DNA of 54,035 bases from Spirochaetota bacterium (GCA_023393015.1 JAEWMY010000053.1:1-54035); one strand, 5' to 3'. Shown: positions 39,907 to 49,749, counted from the first letter of the stretch. Notes: a model not told the origin generated them from the letters alone. A program made the numbers and translations.

Positions 39907-42900
39907 TCAGTACGAAAGTTTCCCGCCTATCCCCACGGATAGCTCCACCGTCTCCGCGAGTTCCGAGTTGGTGTAGGCGGCACCCGTGGTCACGTTGACC
40001 TCGCCGTTGCGGCCGATGCCCGTGGCGACCACGTGCTTCCACGATACCGTGACCGAGAAGTCCTCGCCGTTCGCCACGGCGACGCTCGCGGTGTCTTCCC
40101 GACGCGTCGAGAGCGGCGCGTCGGTCCAACGGTCGACGAGCGAGGTGAGGAACGAGCCGTCCGCCGGACGCTTCCACACGAACGAAACGGTGTTTCTCGT
40201 CAGCTCGCCAGATCCGGAGATCGAGGGCGAGGTGTGGTGAAAGGCGTTTTCGAGCGACACCGTGCCGCCCTTCGCGAAGAAGAGAAGGGCGGAATGCCAG
40301 GTGTCCACGCTCCAGGTGAAATACGACGCGCCCCAGCGCGCGCTCCATCCGTACAACTGCGAAAACTCGTCCTGATCGTACCAGGTGAAAACCGGTTTCG
40401 GGCTGAGGGCTCCGGCGACGTTGAGCGCGGTGAAACCCGCCCGTACCGAGGCCGACCAGACGTCGAGTTCGGATTCGTTGACGGCGTCCGTCGCGCTTTC
40501 GCGCATGATCCACATCGAGGCGGTGGACGGTATCCAGAGGTCGCTTCGTCGGCCGCCCAAGCGACGCGTCCAGTCTATCCCGTACCGGTTCGAAAATTCT
40601 CCCGACGTCCCGTCCGAGTCCGCGCGGAGCCGCGCCGTGATATCGTCGGCGAAAAGGTCGTATACCGGCGCGATGCCGAAAAAATATCCCATATTTCCTA
40701 TGTCGGAATAAAGCCGCCGCGCGTCGGTCAGGTAGGACCCTCCCGCCTCGAGGACTTTCGTAGCCGTCCCGACCCTCTTCCATGAGGGCGTGAGCGTGGA
40801 CGAGCCGAGGTTGACGGGAAACGAGACCGTTGAGCCGATCGACGAGGAGCCGCTTGCCGCGCTGACGGCCGTGTACCGGGACGTCGCCGAAAGCTCGATC
40901 CTGACTGACTGAAGTCCCGCGCCGTCGGCCGCGCTCCAGGGGGCGGACCATCTCAAATCGAGTGAGTTCGAGCCGCTTCTTTTCAGCGCGTCGCTTTCTC
41001 CGGCTGAAAGGGAGTAAAGCGCCGTGTCCGTCCACAGCGCCTGCCACGAGTCGTTTTCGATGTCGCCCCGCGGAGCGATCCCCGTTTGCGCGTACGTCGC
41101 GCGCGCCGCGAGCGAGAAATCTCCGGCTCCCGTTGCCCCCGTGGACGGTTCGACCGAGAAGGCGAGTTTGCGTTCCATCGTTCCGCCCGTATACGCGACG
41201 CCCGCGGAGGCGCGGACGGGGAACGGCCATGAAAGCGCGGCCGAATCGTCCCTGCGGAACGAGTCGCCGGCAAAGTCGGCGAAGTAGTACTCCCTGAGCG
41301 TCAACGGCCCGATCGGCGCGGTGACGGTGTATCCGGCGCTGTCCACCGCCCTTGCCGAAAGGGAGTTCGCGGACAGGTTTCCCTCCGCGCGCACGAAAAG
41401 AACGTCGATGGAGCCGCGCGCCGTTCCCGCCACGGCCGCCTTCGTGCGCTCGTCGCCGACGACGGCGTCGGACGCGACCGAAAACGCCGGGTTCGCGAAT
41501 ATCGCCCTTTCTCCGGCCGACAGGAGCGCTCCCTGACGCGACCAGGAAACCTCGGTCCGGTTTTTCCCGACGAGCTCGCTATTGGCGCCGTCGAGATGGA
41601 ATTCGTCGAGGGCGAGGGCGTACGAATCGCCAGGTGCGGGGGCCGCCCAATCGACGAACGAAAGTTCGAGGAGTGTCGGGGATTCGTCGACATCGAGCGC
41701 GGTTACCCGACCTTGCGCGGGGCTAACCTCGGCGCCGTCGATCAATACCCTGCGGCCGTCGAGATCGACAGTCACGCGGTGCCAGGAACCCTCGTCGAGC
41801 AAGGTGGCGGAGAACTCGGCGTCGAGCGCGGTCGCGTTGCCCGAGCCGTCCTTGCGCGGGCGCGCGAGCGTGAGACGCACCGTCTGGGCGTCGCTTCCCG
41901 AGAGGCTCGAGACGTCTTCCGCGAACAGGAAGAACGACAGCGAACGGTAGCCCGAGAGGGGCGTCGGCTCGAGATATTTCGTCAGGACGACGCGGTCGGT
42001 CGCGGCGGCGGGGGCGAATTCGATTTCGAGGACCCGGTTTACCCCTCCCGCGTTGAAACGGAGAACCGGCTCGGGCGCGAACGAGGAGAGGGCGTGCGAG
42101 TCGACGCGCTCGGCGAGGGTGATTCCGTCGCCGCCGAGCGACTCGGGTTCCGCCCGCGCCTGAAACTGCGAGTACCTGATTTCGAACTCGGCGGAGGCGA
42201 GCCGGACGGGAAGGGGATCGAGCGGGGAAGGGGCGGGAAGCGTCGCCGCGTTCGATCGCACGACGAGTCGCGCGTTCTGTCCCGCCGAGAGGGCCGCCCT
42301 GTCCGCGTCGCTGAGCGTAACGGTCCGCACGACCCAGCCGTCCGCGCCCGACGGCGTCTCGATAAGCCAGGTGCGTACCGTGGCGGGATCTTCGTAATAG
42401 CTTTCCGCCCTCGTGCCGAGTTGCAGGAAGACGTCATAATCGTCCCGCGTCCCGAGATTCCGCAACCTGACCGACACCGTCCTGGCACCGCGGAGATCGG
42501 CGCCGCCCAGCTCCCCGACGAGTATCTCGCCCGCCGACCACGCGTCGGCCGAGGTCAAGTCGACGGACAGGTCCATCACGGCGCTGATCGAGGAGGAGGA
42601 GAAAAGCGCGGGGAGGTATTCCCCGTCGAGACCGTACGGTTCCGCGTAATCGGCGGTCGAAAGCGTATCGGCTGGAATGAGATTCGTCTCGATGACCGGT
42701 TCGATCGACGGGGAAACCCCGCGGTACCAGGTTTCAGCGGGGTACAGAGTCGCGGCGGAGTCGTCCATGCCGTACACCCGGTAAAATCCCGTCGTATCGG
42801 TAACCCCGAGTTCGAGGGCGAACGCGGTTTTCGCGTCGAGCCCCCCGGTCCGGTACTCGACGCCGGTCGCGACGGTAAACGTGCCGGGACTCGTCTCGGA

Positions 42901-44574
42901 CGCGTCGGTGAATCCCCCGTCGGAGACGTTCCACTTGAGGGCCGTCGCGAGCGAGAGGGTGAGACCTTCGGCCGGGAACCAGCGCACGCCGGCCGCCGTC
43001 GTCACCGTGGCGTTCCGCGCGGAGGAATCGGTATCGAGCCACGAGATGACGACGGTCTCTCCGTCCCTCGGCGGGTTGAGCAGGGTCAAAAGGCCGTTTG
43101 TCTGGTCGAAGGTGAACGCGCGATCCGCTATGCCGTCCCGGACGACGGTGACGGTACCCGCGATCGCGTCGCCGCCGAGCGCGATGGAGGAAACAGGCTT
43201 GTAGGAACGCGAGCGCAATTCGAGACCCGTCGGCGACACGGGAGAGGGAAGGTACGCGCGGGGGTATTCGGGGAAGATGGGGAAGCGGCTCGCGGGATCC
43301 CGCGCGGCGAGCGCGGATGGAGGCACGGCGAGCGCGTCGGTTCTCGCGATCTCGGCGTAGGTTTCCGAAAGGGACGTCGCCGCGAGATGGCGAACCGGTA
43401 TCTCCGTGTTGCGGTTCACGACGGCGAGGTCCGTACCGCCGGCGCGGTATCGCGATGCGATGACGAAGGGCGAGAACCTTCCCCGTTCCCGAAGGAGGAG
43501 CGCGTCCTCGCCGTCGATCGTCGTAAGGAATCTCGTCGGGTCCGCGAGCGAATATCCGGCGAGGTCGGCGGGCTGAACGTAGTCGTCGAACCATTCAGAG
43601 GTGTCAGTCACGAAGGCCGCGACGGACGGCGCCGTCAAGCCGGCGTAGGATACGGCGACGCCCTTCGAGGTTTCGCTCGCGAGCTCGAGGACGCCCTCGA
43701 CGCCGTGGAGGCGGTATTCGGCCTGATCGAGACGCCTCCACCGGCGTCCGGCGAAGCCGGTGCCCGAGTCGGCATACGCGCCGTTTTCGTCCTCGACGTA
43801 TACGCTCGGCGTTCCCGTCACGTTCGCCGCCGGCAGGACGAACCATTTACCGGTAACCGCCTCCGAGAGGTCGATTTTCTCGTCGCTGATCTCGTTCATC
43901 CCCGACAGCCTCAGTTCCCGGCGCGCCGCGGTATCGTAGCGCGCGACGGCGGACGCGTCCCAGTTTTTGCCGCCGAACGATCCCATGACGCCGGGCGCTA
44001 TGGCGTCGCCGCCGCCGACGTCTATGAAGGTAAAGTGATCGGGAAACGAGATGCCCGAATTTCCGAGCCGAACGTGCTTTACGGTATCATCTTCGCCTCC
44101 GAGGTAGCCGGCCGCGACGGTATTCTTGGTAAACTCCTCGGCGAAGGACGACTCGAAGTACCAGGTCTTGTCGATAAAAAGCCAGGAGGACATGTCGACC
44201 TTCTGGGTGAATACCGGCGGCGTTATCGTCGCCGAGGAAGCGGAGCGACCGAGGTTGATCGTGAGCGAGCCGGTCAAGTCGACTTCCCAGGTTCCGTCGA
44301 GGACGAATTCGACCTCCTTGTCCCCCACGTTGAAACTGTACAACGATGTCGGATCCTCGGCGTCGAAGACCCCGCTCATGCGCGCGAGGAGTCCCGCCTC
44401 GGTCCCGTAGGTTCCCGTGAAACCGGGCAACGTTGGGGGCGATTTTTCGGGTTGAGCATCCGCGGGTTGCGCATCCGCCGGCGGCGTTTCCGCCGTCGCG
44501 GCCTCCTGCGCCGCCAAGGCACGCGGGACGACAGATGCCAGCGCGAAGACGAGGAAAGCGCGCCGGGCGTTCAT
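39907..44574 (-). CDS. very large outer-membrane/surface protein, possibly SprA-like
   Basis: A 1555-residue protein with a 22-residue signal peptide (LASVVPRALAAQ) and a low-complexity PADAQPADAQPEK linker. The rest is beta-rich with repeated aromatic and small-residue alternation. It ends in VELSVGIGGKLSY, a terminal aromatic strand typical of outer-membrane beta-barrels. Segments such as VSVRLRNLGTRDDYDVFLQLGTRAESYYED and the alternating strand pattern recall SprA-type giant translocons, but I cannot confirm this. The ATG overlaps the dinB stop by four bases. It should be inserted by the BAM complex. It is the largest gene of the window and has no close paralogue here. Confidence 0.65.
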   Translation of the reverse strand: MNARRAFLVFALASVVPRALAAQEAATAETPPADAQPADAQPEKSPPTLPGFTGTYGTEAGLLARMSGVFDAEDPTSLYSFNVGDKEVEFVLDGTWEVDLTGSLTINLGRSASSATITPPVFTQKVDMSSWLFIDKTWYFESSFAEEFTKNTVAAGYLGGEDDTVKHVRLGNSGISFPDHFTFIDVGGGDAIAPGVMGSFGGKNWDASAVARYDTAARRELRLSGMNEISDEKIDLSEAVTGKWFVLPAANVTGTPSVYVEDENGAYADSGTGFAGRRWRRLDQAEYRLHGVEGVLELASETSKGVAVSYAGLTAPSVAAFVTDTSEWFDDYVQPADLAGYSLADPTRFLTTIDGEDALLLRERGRFSPFVIASRYRAGGTDLAVVNRNTEIPVRHLAATSLSETYAEIARTDALAVPPSALAARDPASRFPIFPEYPRAYLPSPVSPTGLELRSRSYKPVSSIALGGDAIAGTVTVVRDGIADRAFTFDQTNGLLTLLNPPRDGETVVISWLDTDSSARNATVTTAAGVRWFPAEGLTLSLATALKWNVSDGGFTDASETSPGTFTVATGVEYRTGGLDAKTAFALELGVTDTTGFYRVYGMDDSAATLYPAETWYRGVSPSIEPVIETNLIPADTLSTADYAEPYGLDGEYLPALFSSSSISAVMDLSVDLTSADAWSAGEILVGELGGADLRGARTVSVRLRNLGTRDDYDVFLQLGTRAESYYEDPATVRTWLIETPSGADGWVVRTVTLSDADRAALSAGQNARLVVRSNAATLPAPSPLDPLPVRLASAEFEIRYSQFQARAEPESLGGDGITLAERVDSHALSSFAPEPVLRFNAGGVNRVLEIEFAPAAATDRVVLTKYLEPTPLSGYRSLSFFLFAEDVSSLSGSDAQTVRLTLARPRKDGSGNATALDAEFSATLLDEGSWHRVTVDLDGRRVLIDGAEVSPAQGRVTALDVDESPTLLELSFVDWAAPAPGDSYALALDEFHLDGANSELVGKNRTEVSWSRQGALLSAGERAIFANPAFSVASDAVVGDERTKAAVAGTARGSIDVLFVRAEGNLSANSLSARAVDSAGYTVTAPIGPLTLREYYFADFAGDSFRRDDSAALSWPFPVRASAGVAYTGGTMERKLAFSVEPSTGATGAGDFSLAARATYAQTGIAPRGDIENDSWQALWTDTALYSLSAGESDALKRSGSNSLDLRWSAPWSAADGAGLQSVRIELSATSRYTAVSAASGSSSIGSTVSFPVNLGSSTLTPSWKRVGTATKVLEAGGSYLTDARRLYSDIGNMGYFFGIAPVYDLFADDITARLRADSDGTSGEFSNRYGIDWTRRLGGRRSDLWIPSTASMWIMRESATDAVNESELDVWSASVRAGFTALNVAGALSPKPVFTWYDQDEFSQLYGWSARWGASYFTWSVDTWHSALLFFAKGGTVSLENAFHHTSPSISGSGELTRNTVSFVWKRPADGSFLTSLVDRWTDAPLSTRREDTASVAVANGEDFSVTVSWKHVVATGIGRNGEVNVTTGAAYTNSELAETVELSVGIGGKLSY

Positions 44575-45764
44575 TCGTCTCCGTCCGTTCCGGGGGAAAT
44601 CAGCCTTGCGCGCGTTACGAGCCGCTTGCCGCGTTTAACCGAAAGGCCGTGAACGGCCGCCTCTATCTTGCGCGCTCGTTCGCGCGCGCCGTCGGCGAAA
44701 AGGGGCAACTGTTCCGGAGCGGACGAGTCCCTGAGGTTGCACACGGCGAGCCCGATGAGGCGCACGGCGAGTCCCCGTTCGTATTTTTTACGGAAGAGCG
44801 CGAGCGCGCGGGCGTACAGGTCGCCGGAGTCGCGGACCGCCTCGTCCGCCGTTTCCTGAATCGAAACAGTCCTGAAATCCGAATAGCGAATTTTCACGTG
44901 AACGGTATTGCCCGCGAGGCCTTCGTCAAGCAAACGGAATTGCACGTCTTCCGCGAGCTCGAGCAGCAGCGTTTCGACTGTGTCCCGGTCCGTAACGTCG
45001 AAGGGGAAGGTCCGCTCGCTGCTGAGGGAGCGGGACGCGGTTTCGCCCTGGAAGATGCCGACGTCGACGCCCCGGATAGCCCGGTAGAGAAACGCGGCCC
45101 CGGCCTGACCGAGTATGGTGGCGAGCAGGGCCTCGGGGCAGTCCCGTATCTGACGGACCGTCCGCAGTCCCGCCGACTCGAGCCGCTCCCTCGTTTTTTC
45201 GCCCACGCCCCAAACGTCCTTGAGCGCCCGCGCGAGCATGAAATCCGCCTCGGTGCCGGCCGGAACCACCACGAGTCCGTCGGGTTTCGAAAGACCCGAG
45301 GAAATCTTCGCGAGATAGCGGTTTGGCGCGACGCCGACGGATACCGTCAATCCGGTGCGCTCCCTTACCCGCGCCTTGAGTTCGAGCGCGACGTCCGACG
45401 CGGGACCGAACAGCCGCTCGGTGCCCGTCATGTCGAGAAACGCCTCGTCGACCGAGATTTGCTGAACCTCGGGGGAATACTCGCGGAGAACCGACATCAC
45501 CTCGCGCGACTTCTCGCCGTAGCGCGCCATCCTTCCGCGGAGGAACACCGCATGCGGGCAGAGCTGGACGGCGCGAGCCATCGGCATCGCCGAGCGGACT
45601 CCGAACGCGCGGGCCTCGTAAGAGCAGGTAGAGACGACGCCCCGCGTGTCGGGATCCCCCCCGACGATCACCGGCTTCCCGCGGTATTCGGGATTGTCCA
45701 GCTGTTCGACGGCGGCGAAGAAGGCGTCGAGATCGACGTGGAAATACACCTCTTCGCGCCTCAT
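44571..45764 (-). CDS. dinB: DNA polymerase IV (DinB)
   Basis: Error-prone Y-family polymerase of 397 residues from ATG 45764. Catalytic acids are D11 (HVDLDAFF) and D106-E107 (SVDEAFLD). YEARAFGVRSAMPMARA is the conserved nucleotide-binding block. The little-finger domain spans about 240-350, and the PEQLPLF segment near the end matches the beta-clamp binding motif QLxLF. Overlap with the upstream membrane protein gene (ATGA) and with the downstream surface protein is unusual for dinB, which is often SOS-controlled alone. No LexA-like box is apparent. Confidence 0.95.
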   Translation of the reverse strand: MRREEVYFHVDLDAFFAAVEQLDNPEYRGKPVIVGGDPDTRGVVSTCSYEARAFGVRSAMPMARAVQLCPHAVFLRGRMARYGEKSREVMSVLREYSPEVQQISVDEAFLDMTGTERLFGPASDVALELKARVRERTGLTVSVGVAPNRYLAKISSGLSKPDGLVVVPAGTEADFMLARALKDVWGVGEKTRERLESAGLRTVRQIRDCPEALLATILGQAGAAFLYRAIRGVDVGIFQGETASRSLSSERTFPFDVTDRDTVETLLLELAEDVQFRLLDEGLAGNTVHVKIRYSDFRTVSIQETADEAVRDSGDLYARALALFRKKYERGLAVRLIGLAVCNLRDSSAPEQLPLFADGARERARKIEAAVHGLSVKRGKRLVTRARLISPGTDGDE

Positions 45765-47728
45765 CTCGGCGTCTCCCCGGCGTCTCCCATCGAGACGGGG
45801 TAGAGACGGACGACCTCGAGGAGATACGACGGGATAATCTCCTCGCTGTCGGAAACGATGCCCCAGGGGTTTTCCCTCGTCAGGAGCCGCACCTCGGCCG
45901 TCAGGACCGTCTTCCTGTCCGAGGAAAAGGTGAACGAAAACGGCGGCGTCGGGTTCGGCTCCGACGCGAAAAGGGCGCGAACCCCGGCGTTTTCGAGCTT
46001 GAAGGGTATCGACGCGGTATGTACGGCGAGCGAGCCGCCCGAGAACACGCGGACCTCGATCCGGTCGGCGCTGATCGCGGGCGATACCTCGACGTCGACG
46101 AATTGCTTGTCGAGGAAGGATCGCGCCCGCGTCTTGAACGAAAGTATCTCGCCGGGAGATCGCGGGACGGCGGACGCTTCGACCGTTGGCCTGAACGACA
46201 CGTCCGAAAGCGAGCGTGGCGCGTCCGTCGCGAAGCGTTCCCCCGATTCGTCGAGGATGTGCCGGACGAGCACGGGCAGGGGACGGCCCGGCGACCAAAC
46301 CGGAAGGAGGAAGAGGAGGGCCGCGCAGGCGACTGTCGGCGCGAAGGCGATGACGGCGTTGTGCGGCACGTACGCGCGCTCTCTCCTCCCGAAACGGCCG
46401 ACCGTGTGGGAGAAACGCGCGCCCATCATCTGGAAGGGCATGGCGAGGAACGCGAGCCGTACGTTCCAGAAGTCCGATCCGCGGAACAACGGGCCGATCG
46501 CGTCGGCGTCCGACAGGGCGAGCACCGAGGCGTAGGGAACGAAGGGAACGAGCATAAGGAGCGTTCCGAGCAGCTGAGTTGAAGGCCTCGATAACCGGTA
46601 GACGGCGAAGGTGACCGCGTACGCGGCGAGAAAAAGGAGCGAAAGGGAGAAATCGACACCGGAGAACACGACGATATTCACCATCGCCGAGATACCGGCG
46701 ATGTATCCGTAGATGAAGCCGTCCTCGGGAAGGTGGATTATCTGGTTGAGCGAAAGCACGACGGTGATGATGAACCAGGCGAATACCGCCTTTGCGACGA
46801 GCGAAAGGCGCGGAATCAGCGTCCAGAACGACGCGGCGCCGAACCGCGCGGTAACGAGGAACGAGATGAGGCTTCCGGCGATGTGGAGCGCGAGTATGGT
46901 AACCGCCAGATAGAGGAAGGGGAGCCACCACACTCGGACGAGGTCCTTGAGACGCTGTTCGCTTTTCTTGCCGAACAGGAAACTGAAAACGAAGATAAAG
47001 GCGAGGATGACGGCGAACACCGTAATCATCGCCACCACGAGGGCCTTTTCGCTTATGAAGTAGTAGCGGTCGCGGAAGGATTCCAGGAGATAGTGCCTGT
47101 CCTGTCCGGCTCGGGACGGGGACGACGCCTCGTTCGCGAGTCGGAGCAGGGCGTCGGTGGGGTCCGCCGCCGTCTCGAGCAGTATGACGGGATAGCCAGC
47201 GCGGAAGAGCGCTCCCTGTATCGGATTTTCGGGAATCCAGCCGAGCCGGTAGAGGGGAAGCCTCGTCTCCTCGAAGGACCACTCCATCCCCGACTCGTCA
47301 AGGCTGTCGCGCGTCGCCTCGACGAGCCATCTCGGGGGCGTACCTCCCCGCACTCCGTTCCTAACGAGTACGGATTCGTCTTTCCCCGGCATCAGTACCA
47401 CGACGGAGACGCTTTCCTCCGTCTCTATCGTCGAAATGAGTTTTGCCGTGCCCGTGGGTATGGCGGAGCGGTATTGCTCGGGAAGCGGGGAAAAGTCCCC
47501 TTCCGTCACGCATAACAGGATGTTAACCGGGGGTGGCGATGAGGCCAGTCGTTCGGCAAGGCGCTCCAGGACGTCCACCATCGAGCGGTTTTCCTGGTTC
47601 GGCGTCGTGACGACAAAGAGCGGGCCGGCCTCCGGCCCGAACCGCATATACCGATTGTCGAGCGACATGGCCGTCATGGAGACTATTAAGGAGAAGATCG
47701 CGAAAAAGGCGGCGTTCCGTCGCTTCAT
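45761..47728 (-). CDS. multi-pass membrane protein of unknown function
   Basis: ATG 47728 (MKRRNAAFFAIFSLIVSMTAM) is favoured because a promoter at 47764-47791 would begin transcription near 47757, making an upstream TTG at 47764 untranslatable. It gives 655 residues. After an N-terminal anchor, about 30-225 form a soluble exported region (LFVVTTPNQENRSMVDVLERLAERL, then many Pro/Asp turns). About seven to ten membrane helices follow in 235-500, and the C-terminal 150 residues are a beta-rich extracytoplasmic domain. No family is recognised, though the N-terminal part has the look of a peptidase-like alpha/beta domain without its active site. It leads the operon with dinB and the giant surface protein. 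Confidence 0.7.
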   Translation of the reverse strand: MKRRNAAFFAIFSLIVSMTAMSLDNRYMRFGPEAGPLFVVTTPNQENRSMVDVLERLAERLASSPPPVNILLCVTEGDFSPLPEQYRSAIPTGTAKLISTIETEESVSVVVLMPGKDESVLVRNGVRGGTPPRWLVEATRDSLDESGMEWSFEETRLPLYRLGWIPENPIQGALFRAGYPVILLETAADPTDALLRLANEASSPSRAGQDRHYLLESFRDRYYFISEKALVVAMITVFAVILAFIFVFSFLFGKKSEQRLKDLVRVWWLPFLYLAVTILALHIAGSLISFLVTARFGAASFWTLIPRLSLVAKAVFAWFIITVVLSLNQIIHLPEDGFIYGYIAGISAMVNIVVFSGVDFSLSLLFLAAYAVTFAVYRLSRPSTQLLGTLLMLVPFVPYASVLALSDADAIGPLFRGSDFWNVRLAFLAMPFQMMGARFSHTVGRFGRRERAYVPHNAVIAFAPTVACAALLFLLPVWSPGRPLPVLVRHILDESGERFATDAPRSLSDVSFRPTVEASAVPRSPGEILSFKTRARSFLDKQFVDVEVSPAISADRIEVRVFSGGSLAVHTASIPFKLENAGVRALFASEPNPTPPFSFTFSSDRKTVLTAEVRLLTRENPWGIVSDSEEIIPSYLLEVVRLYPVSMGDAGETPR

Positions 47729-47763
47729 TCGGTCAAGGATAAAGACGGGGACGAAGACCGTCA

Positions 47764-47791
47764 AGTATAACCCGTACGGGGCGCCGGTAAA
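47764..47791 (-). promoter_or_regulatory. promoter of the membrane protein-dinB operon
   Basis: Minus strand TTTACC (47791-47786), 16 bases, TATACT (47769-47764). It lies 36 bases before the chosen ATG. Confidence 0.5.
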
Positions 47792-47806
47792 GGCCGCGTA
47801 ATTCCG

Positions 47807-47835
47807 TGTACAAAAAAACCTAACTGGTATATACT
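47807..47835 (+). promoter_or_regulatory. promoter of the spirochaetal HATPase-like protein operon
   Basis: TGTACA (47807-47812), 17 bases, TATACT (47830-47835). Transcription would start about 25 bases before the ATG at 47866. Confidence 0.55.
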
Positions 47836-47865
47836 GGCCCTAAAACGATCTACGCGGGGGAGCGA

Positions 47866-49032
47866 ATGGCTGCCGGTGAAAAGAAAAGCATCCTCAATCT
47901 GCCATTGAAAATCATTCTGACGCAGGAAGGGTCGACCTTTTTCATCAGGCAGAACAAGAAGCTCCTCAAATTCAAGCTTGCCGACAACGTCGAGGAGTAC
48001 GGAATTTCCCTCGACGAGTTCACGCCCGCGACCATCCAGCGTCTTTTGCTCATCGACTACATCTCCAAAATCGAGATATCCAAGCCCGAGTTCGTGTCCT
48101 CGCGTCCCGAGACGATGGACCTCTCGAAGCTCGTCGTGTATTCCGTACTGTACCGGCAATACGACGCCTACATCTTCAACAAGATACTGAGCTCGGACGT
48201 CATAAAAAAATGGAACCGCCTCAATCCGGCGAACATCATCGACGAGAAGACGCACATCAACGACAACTTCCTCAGGAACGTCCTCAAGAAAAACGAGAAG
48301 ATCATCTACGAGGCGAAGCAGGAAATCCTCTCTCCCCTCTATACCTTCATCAACAAGAACGCCTCGCTCCTCCCCGAGGAAAAGAACATACAGCTGCTCC
48401 TGAGCGAAAAGTTCATGAACAACCTCAGGCCCTTTACCTGGTTCATCATCACGAAGTTCCGGGACGCCGACGGCTTCGACGCGATACTCCGAACGATCCG
48501 CTCGAGCCTGACCGAATACATGGACAAGGCGAAGATCGCCGAGTACATATCCCTCATGATCATGGAGCTCGTCGTCAACGCCGAGAACACGAACCTCCGC
48601 AAGGAGGTGAAGAACATGTACAAGGGCACCGTCGACCCCAATACCGTCATGTTCGACCCGAACATCCGCAAGAAGGTGATCGCCGAACTCGAGCGCAAGC
48701 ACGAACTCGTCTTCCTTTCCTGGAAACTCGGCGGAGGGTCGACGTCGATCGGCACGCAGGGCAAGCTGCAGGTCACGATCTACAACAAGGACGACCAGTC
48801 GGAAACGGTCCGCGAGAGCATCAACGACAAGAAAAACGCCGATCTCAAGAAGAAGTCGCTCATCGACTTTTACAAGGAGATACCCGAGGGGGAGGAAGAC
48901 ACGAGTCTCGGCATGTACTATCTTTCGTATCTTTCGGAGGCGTGCGAGAAGGTCAACGTGCGGTTCGAGTCGAACGCGAACCAGTTCCGCGAGTCCGACC
49001 TCACCGTCATCAACCTCTCGTTCGTGTTCTGA
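47866..49032 (+). CDS. spirochaetal protein with HATPase-like N and G boxes
   Basis: A 388-residue cytoplasmic protein behind GGGGGAG (47855-47861). The first 190 residues are Lys/Ile-rich and unlike the GC-rich neighbours in composition. Two spots resemble a histidine-kinase-like ATPase: ISLMIMELVVNAEN at about 227-240 looks like the N box (E-x-x-x-N-A), and DTSLGMYYLSYLSEAC near 345-360 looks like a G2 lid. A His phosphoacceptor is absent, so it would not be a classic kinase; an anti-sigma or regulator ATPase is possible. I recall no named family. The low-Arg, Lys-rich make-up suggests an essential conserved core protein. Moderate certainty on fold, none on role. Confidence 0.7.
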   Translation: MAAGEKKSILNLPLKIILTQEGSTFFIRQNKKLLKFKLADNVEEYGISLDEFTPATIQRLLLIDYISKIEISKPEFVSSRPETMDLSKLVVYSVLYRQYDAYIFNKILSSDVIKKWNRLNPANIIDEKTHINDNFLRNVLKKNEKIIYEAKQEILSPLYTFINKNASLLPEEKNIQLLLSEKFMNNLRPFTWFIITKFRDADGFDAILRTIRSSLTEYMDKAKIAEYISLMIMELVVNAENTNLRKEVKNMYKGTVDPNTVMFDPNIRKKVIAELERKHELVFLSWKLGGGSTSIGTQGKLQVTIYNKDDQSETVRESINDKKNADLKKKSLIDFYKEIPEGEEDTSLGMYYLSYLSEACEKVNVRFESNANQFRESDLTVINLSFVF

Positions 49033-49037
49033 GCGTC

Positions 49038-49736
49038 ATGGGTAACCCGCGTTCGCCCGCGGTCGGGGCGATCCTGTCGAGCCTCGCCGGCTTTTTCCTC
49101 GTCGTGTCGTGCGCTCAGGGTAAACCGGAAATCCGCTCGCAATCCGTTCAGCTCCTCCGCGTTCAGGGCCCGGCCCTTGTCTTCGCCGAACGCCTGTCGG
49201 TATTTGTCTTTTTCGAGGATTCCGACGGGGATGCGGACTTTTCCTCGATCGCCGTGACGCATCTCGAGACCGGCTTGCGCTGGAACCTTCCGGCCGAGTC
49301 AACGATGACCCGGCTTCGAGGCAAGGACCGGTGGGTCGGCTCCAATAATCTCGCGGGCCCCGGTGACGGGCCATTGCCCGAGGGCGCGTACTCCCTTGCC
49401 GTATACGATCTCGCCGGAAACGAGGCCGTATCCACGTTCTCCGTCGCGAAGCCGTTTTTCCCCGAGAACGCGCCGGCGCGCCTGACGATAGAGGGAGACG
49501 TCTGGAAAATCGAGCGGAATCCGGCGTCCGGTTCCTTCAAGAACACCTGGCTCTTCCTCTTCAACAACGAACAACGGCTCGTGCTTTCCTGGCGGGTCCC
49601 GTCCGACGGAGACGTAGTGACGGGTTCGGTCGCGGCCCTCGTCGACCAGGCCCGCGACGCGGTTTCCGTCCAGTGTTATACGGAGAATCCCTCCGGGACG
49701 GCGGGGGTATTGTTGACCCCGGTGGATTTGGAGTAG
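49038..49736 (+). CDS. putative lipoprotein of unknown function
   Basis: From ATG 49038 the frame has 232 residues with a signal peptide ending in the lipobox VVSC. The longer frame upstream runs antisense-like through the previous gene. The mature part is beta-rich (LSVFVFFEDSDGDADFSSIAVTHLETGLRW, later FKNTWLFLFNNEQRLVLSWRV), with D-x-D-x-D spacing near 66 that could bind calcium. It begins five bases after the previous stop, so it is co-transcribed with the HATPase-like gene. Not recognised. Confidence 0.75.
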   Translation: MGNPRSPAVGAILSSLAGFFLVVSCAQGKPEIRSQSVQLLRVQGPALVFAERLSVFVFFEDSDGDADFSSIAVTHLETGLRWNLPAESTMTRLRGKDRWVGSNNLAGPGDGPLPEGAYSLAVYDLAGNEAVSTFSVAKPFFPENAPARLTIEGDVWKIERNPASGSFKNTWLFLFNNEQRLVLSWRVPSDGDVVTGSVAALVDQARDAVSVQCYTENPSGTAGVLLTPVDLE

Positions 49737-49749
49737 AATCGGAACAGGC

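Noticed and set aside
38510..41230. A long minus-strand open frame across the 3' ends of the NHL/VWA-like and outer-membrane genes
   Set aside because: Arg/His-rich shadow of real codons; it crosses the convergent junction without any supporting motif.
41596..44652. A very long plus-strand open frame antisense to the giant outer-membrane gene
   Set aside because: Its product is Arg/Gly/Glu-rich low-complexity sequence typical of frames opposite GC-rich genes, with no signal, domain or ribosome site.
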